Of a DNA stretch of 37,361 nt, positions 15,997-24,572 are shown piece after piece. The notes under the pieces were generated by a model, which saw only the letters and a program-made list of their open reading frames with translations, did no database searches and had not been told where the DNA came from. Position numbers and translations under genes: made by a program. Numbering within the stretch: position 1 is the stretch's first letter; every line of letters begins with the position of its first letter. Source of the stretch: Candidatus Eiseniibacteriota bacterium (GTDB lineage Bacteria > Eisenbacteria > RBG-16-71-46); the NCBI GenBank assembly GCA_025360715.1, contig JANYBS010000034.1, positions 1-37,361 on the forward strand. Direction: 5' to 3'.

Positions 15997-16791
15997 TCAG
16001 TTGCCGACGCTATGGCCAGTCAGCACCATCCACACGGTGCCAAAGAGCACGCCCAGGTCCAGCCGCAAGCAGCGCTCACGGATGTAGCGCAGGTCGAACT
16101 CGAGCGTCTCCTGGAATGTGATGTTGTCGCGTCCCAGCAGTTTCGCCAGCGATGTGATGCCGGGCTTCACGCTCAGGATCGTCTTCGCCGAGCCGCCGTA
16201 GTACGGGATGAGTTCGGGGATCTCGGGACGCGGGCCGACCAGGCTCATGTCGCCGGAGACCACATTCCATAGGTTCGGCAGTTCGTCCAGGCTCGTGCGG
16301 CGGATGAACGCGCCCACGCGCGTGACGCGCGGGTCGTGGCCAGGATGAAAGCGCAGGTTCTGCACTTCGCTCGCCGAGTAGCGGTAATCGTACAGCTCGG
16401 GAAAGCGCTCCTTGGCGTCTACGACCATGCCGCGGAACTTCCAGAACCGGAACGGGCGGCCGCCGCGGCCGATGCGCGTCTGGGTGAAGAATGCCGGGCC
16501 CGGCGAATCGAGCCGCACTGCGATCGCCACGGCGAGCAGGATGGGGCTCACGCTTAGCAGACCGATCGCCGCCAGTAGGCGGTCCATGAGGTCCTTGCAG
16601 AACTCACCCATGCGCGAGTAGCGGCCCACGGTGAGCCATTCGCCGGTCTCGCCGTCGACCGCTTCGCCGAACCGGCCTTCCGAGACGCTTTCGAGTGTGC
16701 TGCGAAGGCGCGACAGCAGCTCGACGCGCGCTTCGGTGTCTTGCATTATGTCGACGACTCCGGGAGCGCCGAGCGGATCACGCGGGCTCAT
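15997..16791 (-). CDS. Initiating phosphoglycosyl transferase (bacterial sugar transferase family)
   Basis: 264 residues. Residues ~65-264 are a small monotopic phosphoglycosyl transferase domain: re-entrant hydrophobic helix ([21 protein letters not shown]), basic [17 protein letters not shown], catalytic Asp-Glu dyad in [12 protein letters not shown] (D169-E170), [11 protein letters not shown], and [15 protein letters not shown]. It moves a sugar-1-phosphate from a nucleotide sugar to undecaprenyl phosphate on the inner face of the membrane, the first step of repeat-unit assembly. The ~60-residue N-terminal extension lacks the four membrane helices of WbaP-type enzymes. ATG 16791 overlaps the stop of the aminotransferase gene (ATGA) and GGAGG stands just upstream, so the two are translationally coupled. 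The sugar used cannot be told. Confidence 0.88.
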   Translation of the reverse strand: MSPRDPLGAPGVVDIMQDTEARVELLSRLRSTLESVSEGRFGEAVDGETGEWLTVGRYSRMGEFCKDLMDRLLAAIGLLSVSPILLAVAIAVRLDSPGPAFFTQTRIGRGGRPFRFWKFRGMVVDAKERFPELYDYRYSASEVQNLRFHPGHDPRVTRVGAFIRRTSLDELPNLWNVVSGDMSLVGPRPEIPELIPYYGGSAKTILSVKPGITSLAKLLGRDNITFQETLEFDLRYIRERCLRLDLGVLFGTVWMVLTGHSVGN

Positions 16792-18041
16792 GCGGCCTCC
16801 TTGTAGGTCTGCGGTTCCTCGGCGCCGGTGAAGACCGTGCCGGCCGCGAGGTAGCGCTTCGCGACCTTCTTCACGGCAGTGATCACATCGTTCACGTCGC
16901 TCTCATCCATCGACGCCGACAACGGCAACGATACAGTCGTGTCTCCGATCGCTTCGGCGACGGGGAAATCGCCGCGCTTCGTGCCGACGTGTTCGCGGTA
17001 CCAGCGGTGCAGATGCACGGGGATGAAGTGGATACCGGTGCCGATGTTCTCGGCGCCCAGCGCCTGCACGAATTCGTTGCGCGAGCAGGCGAGCGCTTCC
17101 GGCCGCAGCCGCAGCGTGTACAGGTGCCGCGCATGGCGCGTGTCCGCGGTGTCGTGCACGGCCGGTGTGTTCACGCAGTCAAGGTTCGCGAAGGCCGTGT
17201 CGTAGCAAGCCCAGATCTGCTGACGGGTGATCAGGTTGCGCTCCAGGCGCGCGAGTTGGTGCAGACCCAGCGAAGCCTGCAGATCGGTCATGTTGTATTT
17301 GTAGCCGGGCTCGGTGGTCTCGTAAGGCAGGAATCCGCCGGGTGAGTAGCGCTTCCACGCGTCTTTATCCAGGCCGTGCAGACGCATCGATTTGAGGCGT
17401 GCGTGCGCGGCTTCCCGGGTGATCGTCAGCATGCCGCCTTCGCTCGTCGTGAGGTTCTTGGTCGCATAGAAGCTGAAGGCCGTGAACGGGCTGATCGAGC
17501 CCACCTTCTTGCCGCGGTACCAGGTCTCGGCCGCGTGCGCGGCGTCTTCGATCACCGTGAGCCCATGGCGCGCGGCGATCTCGCCGATCGCGTCCATGTC
17601 GCAGGGCCAGCCGCACATGTGCACGGGGATGATCGCCTTGGTGCGCGGCGTGATGGCGTGCTCGAGCTGCGAGACGTCGATGTTCTGCGTGCGCTCGTCC
17701 ACGTCCACGAACACCGGCCTCGCACCCACGTGCGTGATCACGTTCGCGGTTGCGCAGAACGTGAGCGTGGTGGTGATCACCTCATCGCCCGGGCCCACGT
17801 TTGCGGCGATCAGCGCCAGATGCAGCGCGGCCGTAGCGGAGTTGACCGACAGCGCGTAAGGCGCTTGCGTGTAGGCGGCGAAGTCCTCTTCGAAGCGGAT
17901 CGCCTTGGGTCCGAAGCCGATCCAGCCCGAGCGAAGCGTATCGACCACTTCGTCGATCTCGTCCTCGCCGATCAATGGCCGGCCGAACACCAGGAAGTCC
18001 GGACGAACCGGACGGCCCCCTTCGATGGCAAGCGTATGCAT
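16788..18041 (-). CDS. DegT/DnrJ/EryC1/StrS-family sugar aminotransferase
   Basis: 417 residues from ATG 18041, chosen for a GGGGGG-rich SD about 9 bases upstream and the family N-terminus that follows (FGRPLIGEDEIDEVVDTLRSGWIGFGPKAIRFEEDFA). PLP-dependent: GDEVITTTLTFCATAN, cofactor-binding VIEDAAHA (D166), and the Schiff-base lysine in FSFYATKNLTTSEGGM (K195). The family transfers an amino group from Glu to a nucleotide-linked keto-sugar, giving amino sugars for surface glycans. ATGA overlap with the phosphoglycosyl transferase suggests that the amino sugar is the one loaded first onto the lipid carrier; this is inference. A matching dehydratase or epimerase gene is not in the window. A 280-base gap separates it from the glycosyltransferase gene upstream. 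Confidence 0.88.
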   Translation of the reverse strand: MHTLAIEGGRPVRPDFLVFGRPLIGEDEIDEVVDTLRSGWIGFGPKAIRFEEDFAAYTQAPYALSVNSATAALHLALIAANVGPGDEVITTTLTFCATANVITHVGARPVFVDVDERTQNIDVSQLEHAITPRTKAIIPVHMCGWPCDMDAIGEIAARHGLTVIEDAAHAAETWYRGKKVGSISPFTAFSFYATKNLTTSEGGMLTITREAAHARLKSMRLHGLDKDAWKRYSPGGFLPYETTEPGYKYNMTDLQASLGLHQLARLERNLITRQQIWACYDTAFANLDCVNTPAVHDTADTRHARHLYTLRLRPEALACSRNEFVQALGAENIGTGIHFIPVHLHRWYREHVGTKRGDFPVAEAIGDTTVSLPLSASMDESDVNDVITAVKKVAKRYLAAGTVFTGAEEPQTYKEAA

Positions 18042-18321
18042 GACTGCGACCCCCCTCGGACACCACTCTCGTGAGAGCAGTGACGCGATCGCGTTTGAAG
18101 AGGCACGCAGGATGCTGCGCCCTCCACCGGTCATGGCACCGGTAGCGGCCTGCGAACCCATGGAATCCCAACGTTTCGAAGATCGGCTGCCCGAGGGGGG
18201 CACCCCGTCGCGTGGCCGCGACGTCCTGCAACGATTCAATTCTTTTTCGGCATTGCAGACTGCATTCTTCACATCGATAACACCAAGATCCGGTGTGTTT
18301 CGCGACTTTGCCGTCGGTGTT
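18042..18321. other. Gap within the polysaccharide gene run
   Basis: 280 bases without a credible gene. An imperfect palindrome CTCTC-GT-GAGAG (18066-18077) stands about 25 bases upstream of the aminotransferase start, and a weak 5-bp hairpin (ACACC/GGTGT near 18283-18300) lies just beyond the glycosyltransferase stop on the minus strand. The gap may end the upstream operon and hold a separate promoter for the aminotransferase pair; I find no TTGACA/TAnnnT pair that fits. Confidence 0.4.
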
Positions 18322-19344
18322 TCAGGCCGCCAGCCGGGACGCCGCGAAGGCTGGTGCGGGTCTGCCAGTCGCTTGCGCCAGCAGCGCCCCGAGCGCCGCC
18401 GCGCGGCGCTCCAGCGTGAACTCGGCCAGCACGCGCGCGCGAGCGCGCGCTCCCGATTCGCGGCTGTGTGCCAGCGCAGCGCGGATCCCGGCCGCGACCA
18501 CTGCGGGATCCTGTGACTCGACGACCACGCCCGCGTCGCCGGCCACCCACGGCAGCGCGCCCGCGTTCGTGACCACCGGCGCGGCGCCGCAGAGCATGCT
18601 CTCGGCGAGCGAGAGTCCGAACGCCTCGTGCCGTGAAGCCTGCACGACCACGTCGGCGCGCCACATCATGGCGACCTTGTCGGCGTGCGAGAGCTTGCCG
18701 GTGAGCGTCACGTTGGAAGTGGCGACCACGCGCAGGTGCGCCGCCGCGTCATCCATCCATGGCCCCACCAGCACGAAGCGCGCCTCGGGCACCAGTGCCG
18801 CCGCACGCACGAACGTCTCGAGTCCCTTGCGTGTGAGGTTGCTGCGATTCACTCCGCCCGTGGTGATCACCAGACCCGCTTCGCGCTCGGCGCTGTGCGC
18901 GTAGCGCGCGGGCTCAAGGCCCAGCGGCACCATCGAGCACTTGTGCTTGTCCACACCCAGCACCTGCAACTCGCGCATGGTGAAATCCGAGATGCCCACC
19001 ACGTGCGTGGCCAGGTTCATGACGGCCCGCGCGATCAAGCTCTTGAAGCCGCCGCGCTGATGGCCGTAGTCGATGCCCGGCAGGCACGCGGTGTCGTAGC
19101 CGCCCACCGTGAGCACGAACGGCTTACCGGCCATGCGAAAGCACAGCGCCGGCAGCAGTGCGTGCCAGCTGGCGAACCAGCTCATGCCCACGTCGTGCGC
19201 GCGCGCGATCTGCCACGTGCGCAGCGGCTGCGGCCAGCGGCTGCCCCACGTCGTCACGGTCACGTCGTGTTCCCGCGCGAGCGCGCGCAGGTCGATGTCG
19301 ATGTATTCGCTCAGCTCGCGATAGAAGTAGGCGATGCGGGACAT
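18322..19344 (-). CDS. Glycosyltransferase, GT4-like (GT-B fold)
   Basis: 340 residues from ATG 19344. The N-terminal half begins MSRIAYFYRELSEYIDIDLR; the C-terminal half shows the GT4 features: GLEPARYAH, VLVGPWMDD, and the E-x7-E motif EAFGLSLAE (E240, E248), preceded by DVVVQASRHE. Such retaining enzymes transfer a sugar from a nucleotide donor to a lipid-linked acceptor in the cytoplasm. It lies 26 bases after the CgeB-like glycosyltransferase gene and is the last gene before the 280-base gap. The SD is poor, so expression may depend on reinitiation from upstream. Donor sugar unknown. Confidence 0.85.
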   Translation of the reverse strand: MSRIAYFYRELSEYIDIDLRALAREHDVTVTTWGSRWPQPLRTWQIARAHDVGMSWFASWHALLPALCFRMAGKPFVLTVGGYDTACLPGIDYGHQRGGFKSLIARAVMNLATHVVGISDFTMRELQVLGVDKHKCSMVPLGLEPARYAHSAEREAGLVITTGGVNRSNLTRKGLETFVRAAALVPEARFVLVGPWMDDAAAHLRVVATSNVTLTGKLSHADKVAMMWRADVVVQASRHEAFGLSLAESMLCGAAPVVTNAGALPWVAGDAGVVVESQDPAVVAAGIRAALAHSRESGARARARVLAEFTLERRAAALGALLAQATGRPAPAFAASRLAA

Positions 19345-19370
19345 GGGCGTAGGGCTTTCGGTGTCGCCGC

Positions 19371-20426
19371 TCACGCGGCTGCGGTTTGCAGGGTGCCGGT
19401 GCGCTTCGCGAGCGCGTCGTCGAGGATCTGCGTGAGGCGATGCTCGTTGGCGTATCCGGAGCTCAGGCAACGCAGCAACCCCGCGCGGGCGATCGCGGCG
19501 CGTTCGTCTTCATGCGCCAGGTAGTAGCGGACCTTGTCCAAGAGGTCGCGGTCGTTATCGAAGAACACGGCCTCGACGCCATCGCGGAACATCTCCATGT
19601 GCTCGTCAGTGCGCTCGGCCAGCAGGAAGCCGCCGCACGCTGGCACCTCGACGCTGCGGGTCGTCATCTGGTCGCGGTTCACGCGGCGCAGGAAACCCAG
19701 GTTGATGCGGAAGCTCGAGAGCGCCTTGGCGTAGTCGTGATCCCAGAGCGGGCGGCCTTCCACCCGTAGGTTCGGCGCCGACTTCCACCGGGGCCACGGG
19801 CCCCACACTCGCACCGGTACGCCGTTCGCGGCCAGATAGCGCATCGACTGCTCGCGCGCCTTCTCGGGCCAGCCCACGAAGCCCACATCGCCACCGAAGG
19901 CGCGCGCCAGTTCGGGTGTGACCACGTGCGGATGATGGATCTCGGGCGCGAAGCCCTTGCCGACAAAGAACGCATCGCGAGCGCCGGCCGCGAGCAGTTC
20001 GGGGATGTTGAACGTCTTCGTGCTCACGTGCAGGTGATAGAGCGGCAGGCTCTCGCGCCACTGCCACGACTGGTTGCGCGGGTTGAACATGTCGTCGCCC
20101 GAATAAGCCAGAAAGATGGCGGCGGGCCATCGCGCTTGCAGGGTCTGCACCGTCTTCGGCTCGATCGTGAGCGGCTTGTCGAACCACACGACCCCGGGCT
20201 CGAAGCTCTGGGGAACCCGCAGTAGCCTTTCGTTGGCGCGCGACTCGTCGATGGCGCCGATCAGGCGGTTGCGCACGCGCCATGCGAACGTGGAGCGGCG
20301 CTCGTGGACCTTACCGGGCACGGTGTCGATGCCCATCACCTCGTGGCCGAGCGTGCGCAGCGTGACCATGCGCTGGCGGCAGGTGCCGCCGGGATTCAGC
20401 GTGCCCACATACAGGATCCGGGTCAT
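19371..20426 (-). CDS. Glycosyltransferase, CgeB-like C-terminal domain
   Basis: 351 residues from ATG 20426, which overlaps the polymerase stop (ATGA 20426-20423). N-terminus ILYVGTLNPGGTCRQRMVTL resembles a GT-B Rossmann start. The C-terminal region (INLGFLRRVNRDQMTTRSVEVPACGGFLLAERTDEHMEMFRDGVEAVFF, quoted in part as NRDQMTTRSVEVPACGG) matches the Glyco_trans_1_2/CgeB type, in which a Glu in the RxxE segment contacts the donor. The middle holds AYSGDDMFNPRNQSW. A cytoplasmic enzyme adding one sugar of the repeat unit is the likely role. Donor and linkage unknown. Confidence 0.75.
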   Translation of the reverse strand: MTRILYVGTLNPGGTCRQRMVTLRTLGHEVMGIDTVPGKVHERRSTFAWRVRNRLIGAIDESRANERLLRVPQSFEPGVVWFDKPLTIEPKTVQTLQARWPAAIFLAYSGDDMFNPRNQSWQWRESLPLYHLHVSTKTFNIPELLAAGARDAFFVGKGFAPEIHHPHVVTPELARAFGGDVGFVGWPEKAREQSMRYLAANGVPVRVWGPWPRWKSAPNLRVEGRPLWDHDYAKALSSFRINLGFLRRVNRDQMTTRSVEVPACGGFLLAERTDEHMEMFRDGVEAVFFDNDRDLLDKVRYYLAHEDERAAIARAGLLRCLSSGYANEHRLTQILDDALAKRTGTLQTAAA

Positions 20427-21958
20427 TCTACATGCCCGGAGGACGCGGCCGCCGGCCGCGTGTAGTCGCCGGGAACCGCGTCTGCGCCCGGCCGCGTGTG
20501 GCGGCCGCCGCGCGTGAGCCAGAGCAGCGCGAGGGTGCAGGGCACGATATGGGTGAGCAGCGTCTCGAACTGCGAGGCGATGATGCCCTCCACGATGTGC
20601 ATGCACGTGAGGAAGATGTAGCCGTACAGCAGCAGCGCGCCCGGGCCGCGGCGGGCCATGCCATAGCCCACGCGCATGAATATGCCGAGCAAGGCGCAGC
20701 CGATGATCACTCCCGGTACGTGCCAGTTCAGGTACAGCTCGCCTGGCAATGACGCGCTCACGTACGTCATGGCGCCCCAGTGAACGTCGGGCATGTACTG
20801 CGTGGGGAACACCAGGCCGAAGCTATCGGGCTTGCCCGGCCACAGCAGGCGCGGGATCCAGAACGTGAACAAGTCCAGCAGCGACTTGCCCCACTGGAAC
20901 GGTAGCTCGGTGCCCGTGCGGTGCAGGATGAGCATGAAGCTGTCGGCGCCGTACGCGCGGTTGAAGAGCAGCAGTAACGGCGCGTCGTGATTCTGCCAGT
21001 ACAGGTCGAACGCGCTCAGGTTGAGCAGGCCCAGTGCGCGATAGGCGTAGAAGAACGGGAAGAGTGCCGCGAAGAATGCGAATCCCAGCAGCAGCTTCAC
21101 CAGCGCGATGCGCTTGACCAGGAAGTGCCGGAAGAGCCACGGCAGGAAGAGTGTGCGCAGCAGCAGGAACTTGGAACTGCTGAACAGGTAGATGGGCATG
21201 CTCAGGCCCAGGCCCAATATGAGGTAGTGCGCGAGAAAGTGCTTATCGTTGCGCATGAGCAGCCGGATCATGTGGATGTGGAATCCCACGACCGCGAACT
21301 CGGTGAGGGCGATGAGCCACCAGTACCCCAGCGCGCCTTCACCGCCCGTCATCATGGGATTCGCGGCGGCGCCCATGAAGCCACCGGCCGTCTTCATGCG
21401 GCTCATGGCCGCGCTGATGCCCAGCGTCATCAAGCACACGACCACCGGCGTCACGCGATTCGCGCGCCAAGGCGCCGACAGCATGGGCAGTTGCTGTGTG
21501 ATGCGCACCGCCTGGCGCTTCGCCCACGGCGAGTGGAACGCCGCGAACGCGGCCAGCAGCCCGAGCGCCGAGTAGAGGTTCATCCAGCCCACGAGCATGC
21601 GCACGTGATCGGTGCCGCCATCGCCGATGTCGCGTAGGTACGGGCTGTCGGTGAACGTGAGCACGCCGATGCCGCGCAGCAGCAGCGACATGGAATAGTA
21701 GAGCGTGAACAAGGGAAAGACGTTGCCGGCATCGAGGCCGCCTTCGCGGATCACAAAGGGTAGTACCGACGCCGCGGCGAAGCCAACACCTGTCACCCAC
21801 ACGAACGTGTGTGACGAGAACGGCTGTACCAGCAGCGATGCGGCGATCCACGCGAGCGTGACCAACGCCCCGACATGCCAGCCGTTCAGGCGCAGTCGCA
21901 CGCGCGTGGCCGGCCGCGGCACGGCGAGCGCGCCGGGCATGGGAGCGATCGCGCTCAT
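20423..21958 (-). CDS. Oligosaccharide repeat-unit polymerase (Wzy-like)
   Basis: 511 residues from ATG 21958 (ATGA overlap with the GT2 stop). Very hydrophobic with about 10-12 predicted membrane helices (e.g. VGALVTLAWIAASLLV, LLLGFAFFAALFPFFYAY) and a long periplasmic loop in the second half containing RAYGADSFMLILHRTG, FWIPRLLWPGKPDSFG and FPTQYMPDVHWG. This loop, with Arg and Trp residues between helices, fits the O-antigen polymerase/ligase-like group that joins lipid-linked repeat units in the periplasm. Wzy proteins diverge strongly, so the call rests on topology, length and position between flippase and glycosyltransferase genes. The final ~30 residues are a charged cytoplasmic tail. 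Confidence 0.75.
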   Translation of the reverse strand: MSAIAPMPGALAVPRPATRVRLRLNGWHVGALVTLAWIAASLLVQPFSSHTFVWVTGVGFAAASVLPFVIREGGLDAGNVFPLFTLYYSMSLLLRGIGVLTFTDSPYLRDIGDGGTDHVRMLVGWMNLYSALGLLAAFAAFHSPWAKRQAVRITQQLPMLSAPWRANRVTPVVVCLMTLGISAAMSRMKTAGGFMGAAANPMMTGGEGALGYWWLIALTEFAVVGFHIHMIRLLMRNDKHFLAHYLILGLGLSMPIYLFSSSKFLLLRTLFLPWLFRHFLVKRIALVKLLLGFAFFAALFPFFYAYRALGLLNLSAFDLYWQNHDAPLLLLFNRAYGADSFMLILHRTGTELPFQWGKSLLDLFTFWIPRLLWPGKPDSFGLVFPTQYMPDVHWGAMTYVSASLPGELYLNWHVPGVIIGCALLGIFMRVGYGMARRGPGALLLYGYIFLTCMHIVEGIIASQFETLLTHIVPCTLALLWLTRGGRHTRPGADAVPGDYTRPAAASSGHVE

Positions 21959-23064
21959 GCGGCTCTCTGCAGCGCGTGAGCGGCATCGCGCGGCGCCAGT
22001 GCCGGCGCGTGCGATGCGGCGCGCGGATGCGTGCAGACGAGCGCGGCCAGGAAGCCCGCACCGTAGGCCATGTGCATCGCCGGCAGCGCGGCGCCCAGCA
22101 ACAGCGCCGCACGACCATGGCCGCGCGCGAGCAGCGCGCAGATGGCCACGAACAGGAAGCTCGCATAGAGCGCGGGCGTGACCAGCGCGAGTGCCACGAT
22201 GCCGGTGGTCAGCGTTGCCGCCACGCCGCCGGTAAGCGCCAGCAGGAACGCAGCCGGTACCAGATGCCGCGGCGACGACGGCCACCCGCCGCGCATACGG
22301 ATCACGCGCACCTTCCAGAAGCCATAGGCGAGATATTGACGCGCCAGCGCGCTCAGCGAGCTGCGGCTCCAGTAGTCGACGAGTTGCTCGTGCAGCATAT
22401 GGATGCGCCCGCCCGCGCGGTGCAGGCGATCGCTGAACTCGTCGTCCTGGTTGCGCACCAGGGCTTCGTCGAAGCCGCCGAGCATCTCGAATACCTCGCG
22501 GCGCCACACGCCGAAGGGCAGGTGATCGACGTCGCGCGACTCGCGCGCCCAACGGAAGCTCGCGCCGCCCACACCGAAGGGCGTGCTCATGGCAAGCGCG
22601 ATGGCATCGGCCATCGCCGTGCCGCCTTGCGCGCGCACCGGGCCGCCCGCGCACGCGAGCGAGGGATCGCGCCGCAGCGCCGCGACACCGGCCTTCACGT
22701 AGTGACCCGGAATGCGGCAGTGGCCGTCGACGCGCACGATCACATCGCCGGTGGCCTCGCACAGCGCCCGGTTGAGCCCCTGCGCCACGAACTTCGCATG
22801 GTTGTGCACGAGCCGCACGCGCGAATCGCGCGCGGCAATGCGCAGCACTTGCGCGACCGTGCGGTCGGTGGACGCGCCGTCGGCGACGATGATCTCGAGC
22901 CGCTCGTAGTCCCATTCCTGCGAGCGCACGGCGTCGAGCGCGCGAGCGATGAAGCGCTCTTCATTGCGCACCGCGAGAAGCACACTCACGCGCGGCGTGC
23001 CGGGCAACGGCGGCAGCATGGCGAGACGGGCGGCCAAGGGCGGAGTGCGTGGGTTGGCGCTCAT
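21955..23064 (-). CDS. Family 2 glycosyltransferase, ExoA-like, with C-terminal membrane helices
   Basis: 369 residues from ATG 23064 (ATGA overlap with the flippase stop). A GT-A fold: VSVLLAVRNEERFIARALDA, IIVADGASTDRT (nucleotide-binding Asp62), and the metal-site stretch GDVIVRVDGHCRIP, followed by FDEALVRNQDDEFSDRLHRAGG (ED-type catalytic region). The VRVDGHC form and the C-terminal pair or trio of membrane helices (AAFLLALTGGVAATL, ALVTPALYASFLFVAI) are typical of ExoA-like enzymes of exopolysaccharide synthesis. It adds a sugar to the undecaprenyl-linked unit at the inner membrane. Donor unknown. Confidence 0.85.
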   Translation of the reverse strand: MSANPRTPPLAARLAMLPPLPGTPRVSVLLAVRNEERFIARALDAVRSQEWDYERLEIIVADGASTDRTVAQVLRIAARDSRVRLVHNHAKFVAQGLNRALCEATGDVIVRVDGHCRIPGHYVKAGVAALRRDPSLACAGGPVRAQGGTAMADAIALAMSTPFGVGGASFRWARESRDVDHLPFGVWRREVFEMLGGFDEALVRNQDDEFSDRLHRAGGRIHMLHEQLVDYWSRSSLSALARQYLAYGFWKVRVIRMRGGWPSSPRHLVPAAFLLALTGGVAATLTTGIVALALVTPALYASFLFVAICALLARGHGRAALLLGAALPAMHMAYGAGFLAALVCTHPRAASHAPALAPRDAAHALQRAA

Positions 23065-24572
23065 GACGCCGCTTCTTGCTGCATGCGCGCCGGCAGCGGC
23101 ACCAGCCGGAACGCAAGCGCGAGCAGTGCATACAGAAGGCCGCCCGCGATGAGCACCGGGATCGCTGGCCATGTGAGGAATCGCGCGATGCCCCACACCG
23201 CGCCGAGCGCGGTGGAAAGAAGCAGTGCCCCCATGGCACCGTGCGCCATGGCGCGCTTGGGCAGCACACGGCGCAGCGTCACCAGGTACACGCCGCAATT
23301 GAGCGCGAAGGCCATTGGCAGCGTCGCCGCCGCGCCCACGCTGCCATAGCGCGGCACCAGCACGGCGGCGGCGCCGACCATGAGCGCCAGCGCCACGATG
23401 TTCACCCGCGCGCGCACCGCTTCGCCGCCCACCGCGAGGCACGCCTGTTCGAACAGCCCCGACGCCGTGTAGAGCGGCAGCGCCAGTGCGCCTACGCGCA
23501 GCGCCGCGGCGCCGCCGGCGTAACGCGCGCCGTAGAGCGCCGTCAGGATCTCGCGCGGCCACAGCGTGAGCGCGAGGGTGGCGGGCACCGACACCAGTAG
23601 CATCATGCCGGCCAGGCTCGAGAGCGCGTCGATGAACGTGCGCGAATCCGGCTTCGAGCGCGCGAGTACCGGGAAGAGCGGCCACCAGAGCACCGAGAAG
23701 ACGCCGATCATGGCGATGAGCAGGCGGTAGCCCGACGCAAAGAGGCCCACCGCTTGTGCGTCTCCAAAGACACCCACGAGCAGCACCGGCGACTGCGCGC
23801 AGCCGATCGCTGCCACGGCGCCGAGCGAGTACACGGCCGAGCGCCTCGCATGTGCGCGCCACGCGGGCATGAAGCCTGGCTGCGGACGCGTGATCACGCC
23901 GCGGCGCAGCAATCGCGGCGTGGCCACGAGTGCGGCGCAGGCGAACGAACTCGCCCACAGAAGCGTGGCCATGGCCGGCGTGGGAAAGTGCGGCAGCACC
24001 AGCAGCGTGCCGGCCACGAGCGCGACCGCGCCCGCGATGTTGGCCAGCGCAAGGCCGCGAAAGTCCTCGGCGGCGCGCAGTGCCCAGTCGGCGAACGCGG
24101 AGTACGTGAGGAAGAAGATCATGGCGCCGCCGATGGCGAGCTTCTGCTCGACCGGAGCCGGCCACGCGAGCAGCGCGAGCCCCGAGACCACCGACAGCGC
24201 CGATGCGGCGAGCACGCGCGCGCTCCAGAACAGGCCGCCCAGCGCGGCCGCGCCAGGCTCCTGCGCACCGCGCGCGCGTGCGAGTTCACGAGTGGCGTAC
24301 GCGCTGTTCACCGCCGCATCGCCCGCCAGCCACACATATTGCGTAAGCGCCAGCGCGAACGCGTAACGGCCGAAGCCGCTCACCGGCAGCGCGCGCGCGC
24401 ATGCAAAGGCCATCCACAGCGAAGTGCCGCGCATGGCCGCATCGCTCGCCACGTTCCACGCCAGGTTGCCGGCCAAGCGCGCGCGCCATGAGTTGTTCGC
24501 GGCCTCCGGCGGCACGGACTCGGGCGTGGTGTCGGGCTCGGGCAGGGCGGGCTCCTGCGGCGCCACACTCAT
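23061..24572 (-). CDS. Polysaccharide flippase (Wzx-like, MOP superfamily)
   Basis: 503 residues from ATG 24572 (ATGA overlap with the chain-length gene). After a Pro/Glu-rich N-terminal tail (~35 residues), the sequence is a run of about 12-14 hydrophobic helices; the first, NLAWNVASDAAMRGTSLWMAF, and SGFGRYAFALALTQYVWLAGD resemble the polysaccharide-synthesis flippase start. MOP-family flippases move the finished undecaprenyl-linked repeat unit to the periplasmic side, where Wzy joins them. It is the usual partner of the adjoining polymerase and sits between the chain-length gene and the GT2 gene. The call rests on topology, N-terminal pattern and context. Confidence 0.85.
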   Translation of the reverse strand: MSVAPQEPALPEPDTTPESVPPEAANNSWRARLAGNLAWNVASDAAMRGTSLWMAFACARALPVSGFGRYAFALALTQYVWLAGDAAVNSAYATRELARARGAQEPGAAALGGLFWSARVLAASALSVVSGLALLAWPAPVEQKLAIGGAMIFFLTYSAFADWALRAAEDFRGLALANIAGAVALVAGTLLVLPHFPTPAMATLLWASSFACAALVATPRLLRRGVITRPQPGFMPAWRAHARRSAVYSLGAVAAIGCAQSPVLLVGVFGDAQAVGLFASGYRLLIAMIGVFSVLWWPLFPVLARSKPDSRTFIDALSSLAGMMLLVSVPATLALTLWPREILTALYGARYAGGAAALRVGALALPLYTASGLFEQACLAVGGEAVRARVNIVALALMVGAAAVLVPRYGSVGAAATLPMAFALNCGVYLVTLRRVLPKRAMAHGAMGALLLSTALGAVWGIARFLTWPAIPVLIAGGLLYALLALAFRLVPLPARMQQEAAS

